Positions 26,283 through 35,550 are shown, counted from the stretch's first letter. The stretch: 64,000 nucleotides of DNA from Fimenecus sp045631225 (GCA_045631225.1 JAZQUG010000009.1:20455-84454); one strand, 5' to 3'. Notes: a model not told the origin generated them from the letters alone. Numbers and translations: made by a program.

Positions 26283-27866
26283 ATGACAACCACAATGATG
26301 ATTAGTATTCCAATGCTTATTAGTTTCTTCGCACTTATGATAGGTGTCGGTTTTTATTGCAGAAAGCACTCAACAAATGTTGACGGATTCGTTTTAGGTG
26401 GCAGAAGTGTTGGTCCATGGCTTACAGCTTTTGCTTTTGGCACATCTTACTTCTCTGCAGTTATCTTTGTCGGATATGCAGGTCAGTTCGGTTGGAACTT
26501 TGGTCTTGCTTCCACTTGGATTGGTCTTGGTAATGCCTTTATCGGCTCTCTCCTTGCATGGTCTGTTCTCGGAAGAAGAACAAGAGTTATGACTCAACAT
26601 CTTGGTTCTAAAACAATGCCTGACTTTTTTGAAAAGAGATATGATTCGAAAAAACTAAAAACTATTGCTTCTATTATAGTATTTATTTTCCTCATTCCAT
26701 ATACTGCTTCACTTTACAACGGACTTTCTTCACTTTTTAATAATGTGTTTAATATTCCTTATGCAGTTATCGTTATTGTTATGGCTGTACTTACAGGTAT
26801 TTATGTTATTTTTGGCGGATATATGGCAACTGCAATCAATGATTTTATTCAAGGTATTATAATGCTTGTGGGAATTGTTGCAGTTATTGCTGCCGTTCTT
26901 GCGAGAAAAGGTGGATTTACAGAGGCTGTTGCAACTCTTTCACAGGAAGCAGGACCTGAATTCACATCAATGTTTGGTCCTAATCCTATTTTCCTTTTCT
27001 TTGTTGTTATGCTTACCTCTTTGGGTACTTGGGGATTACCACAGATGGTTGGTAAATTCTACTCTATCAAAGATGAAGACTCAATTAAGAAAGGTACTAT
27101 CATTTCAACAATCTTTGCAATTATTGTTGCAGGTGGATGCTATTTCCTTGGTGGATTCGGCAGACTTTACAAAGATGAAATGGTTGAAAGCGGATTTATC
27201 TCTGATACCGGTGCAGTAATGTTTGATAAAGTTATTCCCACACTTCTTTCTGACCTTGCTCCCGTTATTATAGCTCTTGTTATTGTACTTGTGCTTTCCG
27301 CATCAATGTCAACTCTCTCTTCTCTTGTTCTCACATCATCATCAACTCTTACGCTTGATGTTATTAAACCAAGACTTGAAAAGAAACAAAAGGTTGACGA
27401 TAAAAAGAGCATTCTTATTCTTCGTATTTTCATCGTTTTCTTTATTGCGCTTTCTGCAGTTATTGCGATTCTTAAAGACACAATTTGGGCAGAATCAGTA
27501 TTCATTGCACAGATGATGGGCGTTTCCTGGGGTGCGTTGGCAGGTGCCTTCTTAGCACCATTCCTCTATGGCTTATATTGGAAAAAGACAACAAAGGCTG
27601 CCGTTATAACAAGTTTTATTTTCGGTACAGGACTTGAAATAATACAGCTTTTAATCAGTATCGGTCTTTTCAAACCAACAACTCCGATTTTAAGCTTCGT
27701 GTTCACAAATTCACTTTATTCAGGTGTTTTTGCAATGGTTGGCGGACTTGTACTTGTACCGATTGTAAGCCTGTTGACACAAAAAACATTACCAAAGAAT
27801 ATAGACGAAAAATTCAGTTGCTACGATGCAAACGTAACAACAAACATTACAAATTCATTAGGATAA
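26283..27866 (+). CDS. Sodium:solute symporter (SSS family)
   Basis: A 527-residue transporter with about 13 hydrophobic helices. The conserved SSS stretch GGRSVGPWLTAFAFGTSYFSA lies near residues 40-60, and the substrate/ion segment GGYMATAINDFIQGIIML near 178-195. The family includes proline, pantothenate, acetate and phenylacetate carriers. It is divergent from the aryl/acyl-CoA ligase and iorAB, so an aryl or short carboxylate substrate is a reasonable inference. Exact specificity is unknown. GGAGTG precedes the ATG and a terminator follows the stop. Confidence 0.88.
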   Translation: MTTTMMISIPMLISFFALMIGVGFYCRKHSTNVDGFVLGGRSVGPWLTAFAFGTSYFSAVIFVGYAGQFGWNFGLASTWIGLGNAFIGSLLAWSVLGRRTRVMTQHLGSKTMPDFFEKRYDSKKLKTIASIIVFIFLIPYTASLYNGLSSLFNNVFNIPYAVIVIVMAVLTGIYVIFGGYMATAINDFIQGIIMLVGIVAVIAAVLARKGGFTEAVATLSQEAGPEFTSMFGPNPIFLFFVVMLTSLGTWGLPQMVGKFYSIKDEDSIKKGTIISTIFAIIVAGGCYFLGGFGRLYKDEMVESGFISDTGAVMFDKVIPTLLSDLAPVIIALVIVLVLSASMSTLSSLVLTSSSTLTLDVIKPRLEKKQKVDDKKSILILRIFIVFFIALSAVIAILKDTIWAESVFIAQMMGVSWGALAGAFLAPFLYGLYWKKTTKAAVITSFIFGTGLEIIQLLISIGLFKPTTPILSFVFTNSLYSGVFAMVGGLVLVPIVSLLTQKTLPKNIDEKFSCYDANVTTNITNSLG

Positions 27867-27876
27867 AAAATTCAGG

Positions 27877-27903
27877 ACTTGGAGTAAAAACCAAGTCCTT
27901 TCG
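27877..27903 (+). terminator. Terminator after the symporter gene
   Basis: A GGACTTGG / CCAAGTCC stem followed by TTTCGTT. It also lies just past the stop of the oppositely oriented amidohydrolase, so it may serve both. Confidence 0.75.
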
Positions 27904-28698
27904 TTATATGTTTAATATTCTTTTTGCATTTTTGTATAGAATCAAGTCTTTTTCTTCCGTTGTGAGTGAAAGCGAATTAAGTGTTTCAATTTCCTCTCCT
28001 GCCCTGCTCCAGGGAGCATCAGAACCAAAAAGGATTTTATCTGCACCATGCTTTTTAACTATTCTTAAAAACTGTTCATGTGAATAATAATTCATACCCA
28101 TTGAGGTATCAAGATACACATCAGTTCCTGCAAGATATTTTTCAACATCATCCCATTGGCGTTGACCACCAAGGTGTGCCGCCACTATAACGCCACCTTG
28201 CATTTGCTTTGAAACCGCTGCAAACTGCATTGGGCTACTGTGATTTGGCGGTGGATATGCAGGGTCATAACCTGCATGAAAAAGTATAATCAGACCTTTA
28301 CTCAAGGCATAATCATATATCTTAAGCATTTCAGGCGCATCAACTGTAAACTGCTGATATTCAGGATGAAGCTTAATTCCCGGCAAGCCAAGTTCACACA
28401 CAAAGTCAATATCTCTTTTATAGTCATCTGTTGCAGGATGAATTCCGCCAAAGGAAATAAGTCTGTCACAGGTGATTTCTTTTGCCCAATTATTAAGAGT
28501 CACCGTCTGACTTGGTTTTGTTATAACAGGCTGAACAACTGAAACATCTACGCCAAACTTATCCATATTTGCAAAGAGTCCCGAAACAGTTCCGTCGCTA
28601 CAAGGCATATATTCACCATTACAACCTGCCACAAGTGATGCAATTGCTCTTTGGGCGATTTTATCAGGAAAAGCATGAGTATGAAAATCTATTACCAT
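27904..28698 (-). CDS. Amidohydrolase-2-type metal-dependent hydrolase/decarboxylase
   Basis: A 264-residue TIM-barrel protein of the amidohydrolase_2 group. The N-terminal metal site is VIDFHTHAFPDK, a central VVAAHLGGQRQW contains a conserved His, and the C-terminal LFGSDAPWSR contains the catalytic Asp. Members include aromatic decarboxylases and lactonases. ATG 28696-28698 follows GGAGGCGG, and a longer frame up to 28743 is not supported by an SD. It follows the xylose-isomerase-like gene by 45 bp, which suggests a joint pathway whose substrate I cannot name. Confidence 0.82.
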   Translation of the reverse strand: MVIDFHTHAFPDKIAQRAIASLVAGCNGEYMPCSDGTVSGLFANMDKFGVDVSVVQPVITKPSQTVTLNNWAKEITCDRLISFGGIHPATDDYKRDIDFVCELGLPGIKLHPEYQQFTVDAPEMLKIYDYALSKGLIILFHAGYDPAYPPPNHSSPMQFAAVSKQMQGGVIVAAHLGGQRQWDDVEKYLAGTDVYLDTSMGMNYYSHEQFLRIVKKHGADKILFGSDAPWSRAGEEIETLNSLSLTTEEKDLILYKNAKRILNI

Positions 28699-28743
28699 AT
28701 TACCGCCTCCATTTTGCATATTATGTGCAGAAACAGCATCCAA

Positions 28744-29595
28744 TTATTCCTCAAACATAATTCTTAATTTTTCCGCAGCATTATAGAGGTCTTTTACACC
28801 TGCAGAAACTTTTTCATTTGAGAAGTTTTCAAGATAACGACTTGCTTCAAGTGTAAAATATCCGTCATAATTGATTTCTTTCAACGCATTTACAACAGCC
28901 ACAAAATCAATATTCATTGAAAACGGAATCTGGTGTGAATCGTGAAGTTTATCATTATCGTGAATATGTAAAGCTTTAAGCCTGTTACCAAGGGCTTTTA
29001 TCATTTCAGGTGCAGTTGTGTCACTACCCTTCATTTCAGCGTGACCGATATCAAGGCAAGCCACAAAATAATCGTCATTCACTACGTCGAGGTGAGCATT
29101 AAAACTTTCAGGTGTAGCACAAGCTGCAAAACAAGAATGCCTGTGAAACTTTTTCCAGTTCCACATATTTTCAGTTGCAATCTTCACATTATGTTCTTTA
29201 GCAAATGGCAAAAGTTCAAAATACATTTCTGCATTTTCCTCAGGTGTACCGTCATTCATAGGATGAATTATACAAATATCCCCTCCTGCTTCTGCTACAC
29301 ATTCGATTGCTCTTTTAAGATAATAACCACTTTTTGGTGATGATGGGAATGGTGCATGTCCCTGATTACAAACAATACCATTATCAAGACCGATTTGCTT
29401 AAGCTTTCGTGCAAATTCAAGATAATTATCCTGTGCTGTAGGATGATTTGTAGGTACTAAAACACCTTTTTTATTTTCGCACATCTGAAACATAGAAAAA
29501 TCCCAAGCATCAAAACCAGATTTCGCAACAAGTTCAACTGCTTTTTCCTCACCAACAAGTGATGCGATTGAGTCTATTTCAGTAGAAATTTTCAT
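28744..29595 (-). CDS. Sugar phosphate isomerase/epimerase-like TIM-barrel protein
   Basis: A 283-residue protein of the xylose isomerase-like (AP endonuclease 2) fold. Metal-binding context is seen in IATENMWNWK (~145), CLDIGHAEMKGSD (~190), ALHIHDNDKLHDSHQIPF (~213-230) and YFTLEASRY near 260. Relatives isomerise or epimerise sugars and inositol derivatives or dehydrate them. The gene is the first of a likely two-gene unit with the amidohydrolase. No sugar transporter adjoins it, so the substrate stays open. Confidence 0.82.
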   Translation of the reverse strand: MKISTEIDSIASLVGEEKAVELVAKSGFDAWDFSMFQMCENKKGVLVPTNHPTAQDNYLEFARKLKQIGLDNGIVCNQGHAPFPSSPKSGYYLKRAIECVAEAGGDICIIHPMNDGTPEENAEMYFELLPFAKEHNVKIATENMWNWKKFHRHSCFAACATPESFNAHLDVVNDDYFVACLDIGHAEMKGSDTTAPEMIKALGNRLKALHIHDNDKLHDSHQIPFSMNIDFVAVVNALKEINYDGYFTLEASRYLENFSNEKVSAGVKDLYNAAEKLRIMFEE

Positions 29596-29689
29596 CTTAT
29601 CACAACCTTACCCAAAATGAATTTTATCAAAACAGATTATATCATATACAATCAGATATTGCCATATAATTTTTATTTAATTACCTAAA

Positions 29690-29727
29690 ACAAACAAATC
29701 AGCCAACACAAAATTTCTGTGTTGGCT
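29690..29727 (-). terminator. Terminator after the glycerophosphodiesterase gene
   Basis: The perfect AGCCAACACA / TGTGTTGGCT stem is followed on the minus strand by GATTTGTTTGTTTT. It lies 16 bp after the stop codon. Confidence 0.7.
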
Positions 29728-29742
29728 TTACCTTGAAAAAGA

Positions 29743-30765
29743 TTATTGATTTTTGCATTCTCCGATAACACTGTATGCCATTTCAGGATAATCGGTTATA
29801 ATGCAGTCAGCACCATTTTCAGTAAGTCTTTTTACATCTTCCTCTTCGTTAATCGTCCAATATTGAACTGCAATATTATAAGAATGAGCATAACTGAGCA
29901 TTTCCTCTGAACCAAGGTCAATAAAGTCGTTAATCATTCCACCGTACGGAATTTGCAAAGCAACATATGAAGGATTAGTCTCTTTCAGGTCAATCCCCAT
30001 TGCAAAGCAAAGGTAAAATCCCACAGCTTCAATTGCATCTGCAGTACGTGGTATTTCGGGATAATCAGATTTCATATATGAAGACACATCAGGTGCAAAT
30101 GTTGACCAGACAGTTCTGTCCGTGAGATTTCTTTCGGAAATTATCGAATAAAGCTTGTCAACTGCACGTTTTCCGTCTGCACCGATACTCTTTACTTCAA
30201 TAAGATAATTATACTTCTTGTCACCACAATTTGCTTCAACATAGTCAATTATGCTGTCACATGTTACAACTCTTAAATTTTCAGGGATTTCATCGCCTCG
30301 TAATCCTCTGTACGGGTATTCACCATCAACCTCAAAATTCTCACCAAGGTTAAGAACCTGAGCCTCCTCAAAGGTAAGAGATGAAACGTAAACATTCTTT
30401 TTACCAAATGCCTCAACAGCATTTGATGTATTATCGTAAGTCAGGTCATGTTGCAAAATCAATTCCCCGTCAGCTGTAATCTGAACATCAAATTCAAGTG
30501 TGTCAACGCAACAGTCGTCACCTTCTTCTATTATGTTTTCAAATGCCATAAGTGTATTCTGAGGTGCATTACCGGCACCCGAACGATGTGCTGCAATATC
30601 AGGATTAAGATATTCAACAATATATGGATTTTCAATTGATTCAAAAGGATTAGCCGCTGTTATTGCATTGTTTGAATCACTTAAACAATAGCCTGTAGGA
30701 AGAAGCAAAATAACTGCAAGAATTTTACAAATTGCTTCCTTAATAGTTAAAATCATCGGATACAT
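29743..30765 (-). CDS. Secreted glycerophosphodiester phosphodiesterase
   Basis: A 340-residue exported GDPD-family enzyme that splits glycerophosphodiesters to glycerol-3-phosphate and an alcohol. An N-terminal hydrophobic signal spans about residues 6-28. The catalytic AHRSGAGNAPQNT is near 59, EFDVQITADGELILQHD follows near 89-105, LIEVKS near 185, and the C-terminal YWTINEEEDVKRLTENGADCIITDYP is typical. A promoter and a terminator flank it, so it is a single-gene transcript. It may recycle lipid head groups or teichoic acid fragments. Confidence 0.9.
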   Translation of the reverse strand: MYPMILTIKEAICKILAVILLLPTGYCLSDSNNAITAANPFESIENPYIVEYLNPDIAAHRSGAGNAPQNTLMAFENIIEEGDDCCVDTLEFDVQITADGELILQHDLTYDNTSNAVEAFGKKNVYVSSLTFEEAQVLNLGENFEVDGEYPYRGLRGDEIPENLRVVTCDSIIDYVEANCGDKKYNYLIEVKSIGADGKRAVDKLYSIISERNLTDRTVWSTFAPDVSSYMKSDYPEIPRTADAIEAVGFYLCFAMGIDLKETNPSYVALQIPYGGMINDFIDLGSEEMLSYAHSYNIAVQYWTINEEEDVKRLTENGADCIITDYPEMAYSVIGECKNQ

Positions 30766-30799
30766 AAAAAAACTGCCTCACTTATAGTAGAATGATAGT

Positions 30800-30828
30800 A
30801 TTATAACACAAAAAAACTCATTTGACAA
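30800..30828 (-). promoter_or_regulatory. Promoter of the glycerophosphodiesterase gene
   Basis: TTGTCA and TATAAT on the minus strand with a 17-bp spacer. The -10 box is 35 bp upstream of the ATG. Confidence 0.8.
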
Positions 30829-30847
30829 CGACGAAAAATATGAGCAC

Positions 30848-31271
30848 AAAATCAGAGTTTTCCTTTTAGAAAACTCTGATTTTGGTGGGCAGGGATTACT
30901 TTATATAAAGAGTTAGTTGTTCACCCGAATCCACTTGCATTGTTATATAAAGTGTCAGCAGACCCACGCCCTAAAAACGATTCCACGAATCGTTTTCTTA
31001 ACGGGCTTTCGAATCCACCTATACTGTTATTAAACAAAAAATAAAACAGATACTCGACTGAGTATCCGTTTTATTTGGTGGGCAGGGGTAACTTTGTTGG
31101 TTGAATTTAGTATGTGCCCCGGATTGAGTTAAACATAAACAGAAACTGTCAGTAGCTCCACGCCCTAAAAACCATTCACCGAATGGTTTTCTTAACGGGC
31201 TTTCGAATCCACCGATAAATAAAATGGATAAAATAAAAACAAAAAAGACCTGCTATTGCAAGTCTCTTTTT
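30848..31271 (-). repeat. Two tandem ~194-bp tRNA-Tyr-tail units, each with its own terminator-like hairpin
   Basis: TGGTGGGCAGGG, the complement of the tRNA-Tyr 3' end, recurs at 30883, 31076 and in the tRNA itself at 31272. Each copy adjoins a different hairpin (30848-30883, 31039-31076, 31241-31272). Between them, two copies of a conserved block (30967-31019 and 31160-31213) read on the minus strand GGTGGATTCGAAAGCCCG followed by a hairpin. The hairpin arms covary: CGATTC/GAATCG in one, CCATTC/GAATGG in the other. No ORF here is credible. They may be tRNA-derived small RNAs or remnants. Confidence 0.7.
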
Positions 31272-31356
<85 letters not shown>

Positions 31357-31375
31357 ATATTAAATTGCAAAAAAA

Positions 31376-31451
31376 TGGAGCTGGTGGACGGACTCGAACC
31401 CCCGACCTGCTGATTACAAATCAGCTGCTCTACCAACTGAGCTACACCAGC
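31376..31451 (-). tRNA. tRNA-Thr (TGT)
   Basis: 76 nt with acceptor GCTGGTG / CACCAGC, D-arm GCTCAGTTGGTAGAGC, anticodon loop TTTGTAA giving TGT, T-loop GTTCGAGTC and encoded CCA. It is 19 bp upstream of tRNA-Tyr in the same transcript. Confidence 0.96.
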
Positions 31452-31467
31452 GTCTCAACGCTCGATA

Positions 31468-31496
31468 ATAATAACACGTATAAAACAAAAAGTCAA
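31468..31496 (-). promoter_or_regulatory. Promoter of the tRNA-Thr/tRNA-Tyr operon
   Basis: TTGACT and TATTAT on the minus strand with a 17-bp spacer. The -10 box ends 17 bp before the tRNA-Thr 5' end. Confidence 0.85.
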
Positions 31497-31634
31497 GTGT
31501 TTTTTTCAAGTTTTTTTAAAATTTTTTATTTTTTTGTTTTTTGTTATTTTTTGTCGTTTTTAATCAAATATTTTTCATTGTAATTTTTCAAACTCCCTAC
31601 CCTTAAATTAAACATCTCTGAAAGCTATGTGTCG

Positions 31635-31663
31635 TTGACAAAATATTGGTAATATGATAGAAT
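31635..31663 (+). promoter_or_regulatory. Promoter of the triple fem operon
   Basis: TTGACA and TAGAAT with a 17-bp spacer, 60 bp before the first fem ATG. The stretch 31452-31634 between the tRNA promoter and this promoter holds no gene, only AT-rich sequence. Confidence 0.8.
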
Positions 31664-31722
31664 TTTTAGTTGATAATAAAGAAGAAAAATTCATTTTTAA
31701 CATATTGAATTAAGGTGATTTA

Positions 31723-32979
31723 ATGAAATTCTGCGTTTTGACTGCAGACGAATACAGAGAGTTTTTAAAAGGCAATCCACAGGCTTCTTTTATGCAGACT
31801 GTTGAGTTATCTGAACTCAAAAAAGAAAGTGGAAGTAAAATTCATTTTGTTGGTGTAAAAGAAAATGATATTATTGTTGCAGGTTCAATGATTTTAGAAG
31901 ACAAATCCATTCTGAACCAAAAGCAATTCTATGCTCCTCGTGGTCTTATTGTTGATTACCACAATAAAGAATTGCTCAAATTCTTTACACAAGAATTAAA
32001 GAAATACATTAAAAAGCATGGCGGGTTTATTCTTACCATTGACCCTAATGTACTTTACAGAATTCGCACATCTGAAGGCGAAATAATGGAAGACGACAAG
32101 CCAAATGATGAGGCTGTGAACAATCTTCTCGACCTCGGATACAAACATTATGGTTTTAATATTTATCTTGATGCTTTACAGGTAAGATGGTGTTGTCGTT
32201 TTGAACTTGATGAGGATTATGAAGCTAAAAAGGCAAAGTTCTCAAAGCAAACAAGAAAGAATATCAACTCCTGTATCAAAAAAGGTCTTTTAGTTAAGGA
32301 AGGCACAATTGATGACCTTCAGGTTATGGCTGAAATTTTCGAAACGACATCAAAACGTCGTAATTTCTTCTATAGAAGTCTTGAATATTACCAAAGAATG
32401 TACAAGCACATGAAGGATTTAATGACAATTTATGTAGCTTATCTTGACCCTGATATTTATTATGAACACACACAAGGTTTGCTCGATAATGCAAAGAAAA
32501 ATTATGACAGTGTGCTTCAGAAAATTGAAAAACTCACTGCAGGTGAACGTCTTCTCAACCAAAAAGAAGAAGCAGAAAGACAAGTTGCAAAATATGAGAA
32601 AGAATTGGAAAAAGCCGAGCAGTTCAGAAAAGAAAATCCTGATGGCAAGGCTATAGGATGTCTTCTTTCACTTCGTAGCGGTAACGAATACCTCACTCTT
32701 TCAAGTGGTGTTTTAATGGAATATCGTCAGTTCACACCAAAATACCTTATGTATGAACACCACATCAAAGAGGCATACAAAGAGGGGTTCAAGTACTGTA
32801 ATTTTTATGGTATTACAGGTGACTTCAATCCTGAAAATGAATATTACGGAATTTATGAATTCAAAAAAGGCTTTAAGCCTAATGTTACTGAATATATCGG
32901 TCAGTTCGAATTGAAAATCACTCCGTTTTATGATGTATATAAGCTTTTAAAGAATATTAAAGGACTCATCGGAAAATGA
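31723..32979 (+). CDS. FemABX-family aminoacyltransferase 1
   Basis: A 418-residue member of the Fem/MurM peptidoglycan branching family, with two GNAT-like domains. FYAPRGLIVDY lies near residue 65, TRKNINSCIKKG near 178, and a helical arm with coiled-coil character lies near 250-305. The C-terminal YEFKKGFKPNVTEYIGQFEL is the usual family end. These enzymes use aminoacyl-tRNA to add residues to the stem peptide of lipid II. AAGGTGA precedes the ATG. It overlaps the next fem gene by 4 bp. Confidence 0.92.
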   Translation: MKFCVLTADEYREFLKGNPQASFMQTVELSELKKESGSKIHFVGVKENDIIVAGSMILEDKSILNQKQFYAPRGLIVDYHNKELLKFFTQELKKYIKKHGGFILTIDPNVLYRIRTSEGEIMEDDKPNDEAVNNLLDLGYKHYGFNIYLDALQVRWCCRFELDEDYEAKKAKFSKQTRKNINSCIKKGLLVKEGTIDDLQVMAEIFETTSKRRNFFYRSLEYYQRMYKHMKDLMTIYVAYLDPDIYYEHTQGLLDNAKKNYDSVLQKIEKLTAGERLLNQKEEAERQVAKYEKELEKAEQFRKENPDGKAIGCLLSLRSGNEYLTLSSGVLMEYRQFTPKYLMYEHHIKEAYKEGFKYCNFYGITGDFNPENEYYGIYEFKKGFKPNVTEYIGQFELKITPFYDVYKLLKNIKGLIGK

Positions 32980-34250
32980 AAATAGTTAATTTAGAAAAAC
33001 AGGAATTTATTGATTTTTGTAAAGAAAATTCACAGGCTTCATTCTTTCAATCTCCATACTGGATTGACATTAAGAAACAGAATGGGTGGTCAGGCGAGAT
33101 TTTAGGCGTTAAAGAAAACGGTAAAATCATTATCGCTACTGTTTTGTTATACAAAAGTCTTAAAGGTCTTGTAACATTCGCATATGCGCCAAGAGGATTT
33201 TTGATTGATTATTCCAATTTCCAATTACTTGAAGAGTTTACAAAGGAAATAAAGGAATATCTTAAAAGAAAAAATATTGCATTTTTAAAAATAAACCCTT
33301 ATGTTGACTATCAGCTTCGTGATATTCATGGAAATGTTATTGAGGGTACTAAAAATGATGCTTTAATGGAAAAACTCAAATCTTTAGGATATATTCATTA
33401 CGGTTTTTATGTAGATATGGATGAAAAGAAAGATTTGGAGCCAAGATGGATTTCCGTTCTTGATATCAAAGATAAAAACATCGACGAGCTCTTCAAAAAT
33501 TTCCGTAGCGGCACAAAATGGGGTATAAATAACAGTAAGAAGAATTTTATCAATATTATTGAGGCTGATGAAAACAATCTTATTGAATTCAAAAATCTTA
33601 TGAAGCACACCGCTGAAAGAAGAGAATTCATTGACCGTCCCCTCTCCTACTATCAGAATATGTTCAAGGTGCTTGACAAAGAAAATGCCGTAAAAGTGCT
33701 TTTAGCAGAAGTTAATCTTAAAGAATTACTTGATTTCACACAGGCAAGATTTGATAAAAATGCAAAGCGTCTGACTGTTATTGAAGGTAACCCTAAAAAG
33801 ATTAACGAATATAATGAAATCAAGTCTGAACAAGAAAGCATTTCAAAGAAACTTCAGGTAATGGCTGAAGATGTTAAAGAATACGGTGATAAGAAAATTA
33901 TTGCCGGTGGATGGTATATGCTTTACGGCAGAGAGGTAGTATATCTCTTTGGTGCAAGCTACAAGCCATTTATGAAATACAATTCACAGTATCTTTTACA
34001 ATATGAAATGATTAAATATGCTACTGAAAACGGTTACGATAAATTTAATTTTTATGGTATCGACGGAAACTTCAATGAAGACTCAAAAAACTATGGTTTA
34101 TTTGATTTCAAGCGTGGTTTCAACGCCGATGTACACGAATTAATCGGTGAATTTGACTTAGTTATCAATAAAGGAAAATTTGCACTTTACGAATCCATTT
34201 TCAAGGCATACAAAGTTATGAAAACAGTTCAGAAAAAGTTTATTAAATAA
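32976..34250 (+). CDS. FemABX-family aminoacyltransferase 2
   Basis: A 424-residue paralogue of the preceding protein. It has the same order of parts: SQASFFQSPYWIDIKKQNGW at the start, FAYAPRGFLIDY near 67, GTKWGINNSKKNF near 180, a charged helical arm at about 260-305, and FDFKRGFNADVHELIGEFDL at the end. The ATG overlaps the stop of gene 1 (ATGA), so translation is coupled. Three paralogues in a row suggest sequential addition of residues, as FemX, FemA and FemB do in staphylococci. Confidence 0.92.
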   Translation: MKIVNLEKQEFIDFCKENSQASFFQSPYWIDIKKQNGWSGEILGVKENGKIIIATVLLYKSLKGLVTFAYAPRGFLIDYSNFQLLEEFTKEIKEYLKRKNIAFLKINPYVDYQLRDIHGNVIEGTKNDALMEKLKSLGYIHYGFYVDMDEKKDLEPRWISVLDIKDKNIDELFKNFRSGTKWGINNSKKNFINIIEADENNLIEFKNLMKHTAERREFIDRPLSYYQNMFKVLDKENAVKVLLAEVNLKELLDFTQARFDKNAKRLTVIEGNPKKINEYNEIKSEQESISKKLQVMAEDVKEYGDKKIIAGGWYMLYGREVVYLFGASYKPFMKYNSQYLLQYEMIKYATENGYDKFNFYGIDGNFNEDSKNYGLFDFKRGFNADVHELIGEFDLVINKGKFALYESIFKAYKVMKTVQKKFIK

Positions 34251-34264
34251 TAAGGTTGAAAATT

Positions 34265-35515
34265 ATGTATCAATTCAAAGCAGACATTCCTGTATCGGAA
34301 TTTACTGAATTTATTGAAAATTCATCATTTGCACCTATTCAGCAGACTGTTGAATGGACAAAGCTTAAAAATAACTGGAAAAATCGTTTTTGTGGTATTT
34401 ATAAAGACGATGCCCTTATAGGTGTTGCAATTATTCTTATTCGTACACTTATGCCGGGTTTCAACTACGCTTACTGTCCAAGAGGACCTGTAATGGATTT
34501 AACAGATGCTGAGGCTATCAAGGCATTTCGTGATGGTGCAAAAGAGTTTTGTAAAAAGAATAATATATACTCACTTAAGACCGACCCTGCAATTGTGGTT
34601 AATAAGATTTTACCTGATATCCCAACAGAGAATTTCTTTGACCCGTTCGATTTAGAACGAGCAAAAGTCGAGTTCGATACTCTTGTAAATAATGGTTTTG
34701 AGCATAAGGGATTTGTCAAAAATCTCGGTGAAGCAATTCAGCCTCGTTTTAATGCGTTGATTCCGTTAAAGGATGCAAACGGCAATCCCCTTTCAGCAGC
34801 TCAGTTTAAGAAAAACTACAAACAGAAGATAAGAAAGTATTTAGGTAACTTTCAACCTGCAAGAGGTCTTTTCTATGAAGGCGCAGAGCGCACACCTGAA
34901 AATATTGCACTTTTCAAAAAGATTTTAAGCAACACTGAGGAAAGACAAAATATTTCACTTCGTAGTGAGGATTATTTCACTTTACTTGCAGATGCATTCG
35001 GTGATAAAGCATTCTTTGCTTTCGAAAAATGCAAGGTAAATGATTATATCGCAAATCTTGAAAAAAGATACGAAAAAGAACCTGATATGAGGGACAAAAT
35101 CACTGAACAGCTTGAAGATGCCAAAAAGATACTTAATAAAAAAGGTGAAATCGTTCCACTCGCTGCACTACTTACTGTGTATCCACCAAACAAAAACGGT
35201 GTAAGAATCGCTGAATATTTATATGCGGGTTCTGACCTTCACATTTTCCCATCGTTCTGTGCAACACTTTGCGGACTTTGCGAACAATGTATTCTCACAA
35301 CAGAAAACGGTTGTGATTTCCTTGACTTAGGAGGCCTTTCAGGAACTCTCGATGACGGTCTTTATGAGTTTAAAAGTCAGTTTAACCCTATTATCATTGA
35401 ATACGCAGGTGAATTTGATTTAAAGGTCAACATTTTCAAATATAATCTTATGGAAAAAGGATTACCAATCCTTAAAAAGTTGTATTCAAAATTGAGAAAG
35501 TTAATAAGAAGATAA
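34265..35515 (+). CDS. FemABX-family aminoacyltransferase 3
   Basis: A 416-residue third paralogue, more diverged than the other two. It carries PIQQTVEWTKLKNNW, NYAYCPRGPVMDL near 68, an insertion near 115-140, FKKNYKQKIRKYLGNF near 185, a helical arm near 265-290, and YEFKSQFNPIIIEYAGEFDL at the end. I chose ATG 34265 with AAGGTTG upstream over an in-frame TTG three codons earlier. A terminator follows the stop, closing a three-gene fem operon. Confidence 0.9.
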   Translation: MYQFKADIPVSEFTEFIENSSFAPIQQTVEWTKLKNNWKNRFCGIYKDDALIGVAIILIRTLMPGFNYAYCPRGPVMDLTDAEAIKAFRDGAKEFCKKNNIYSLKTDPAIVVNKILPDIPTENFFDPFDLERAKVEFDTLVNNGFEHKGFVKNLGEAIQPRFNALIPLKDANGNPLSAAQFKKNYKQKIRKYLGNFQPARGLFYEGAERTPENIALFKKILSNTEERQNISLRSEDYFTLLADAFGDKAFFAFEKCKVNDYIANLEKRYEKEPDMRDKITEQLEDAKKILNKKGEIVPLAALLTVYPPNKNGVRIAEYLYAGSDLHIFPSFCATLCGLCEQCILTTENGCDFLDLGGLSGTLDDGLYEFKSQFNPIIIEYAGEFDLKVNIFKYNLMEKGLPILKKLYSKLRKLIRR

Positions 35516-35518
35516 AAA

Positions 35519-35550
35519 AGTCCCCATTCCAGTGAATGGGGATTTGTTCT
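35519..35550 (+). terminator. Terminator of the fem operon
   Basis: A TCCCCATTC / GAATGGGGA stem and CAGT loop, followed by TTTGTTCTTTATTTATT. It lies between convergent genes. Confidence 0.85.
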
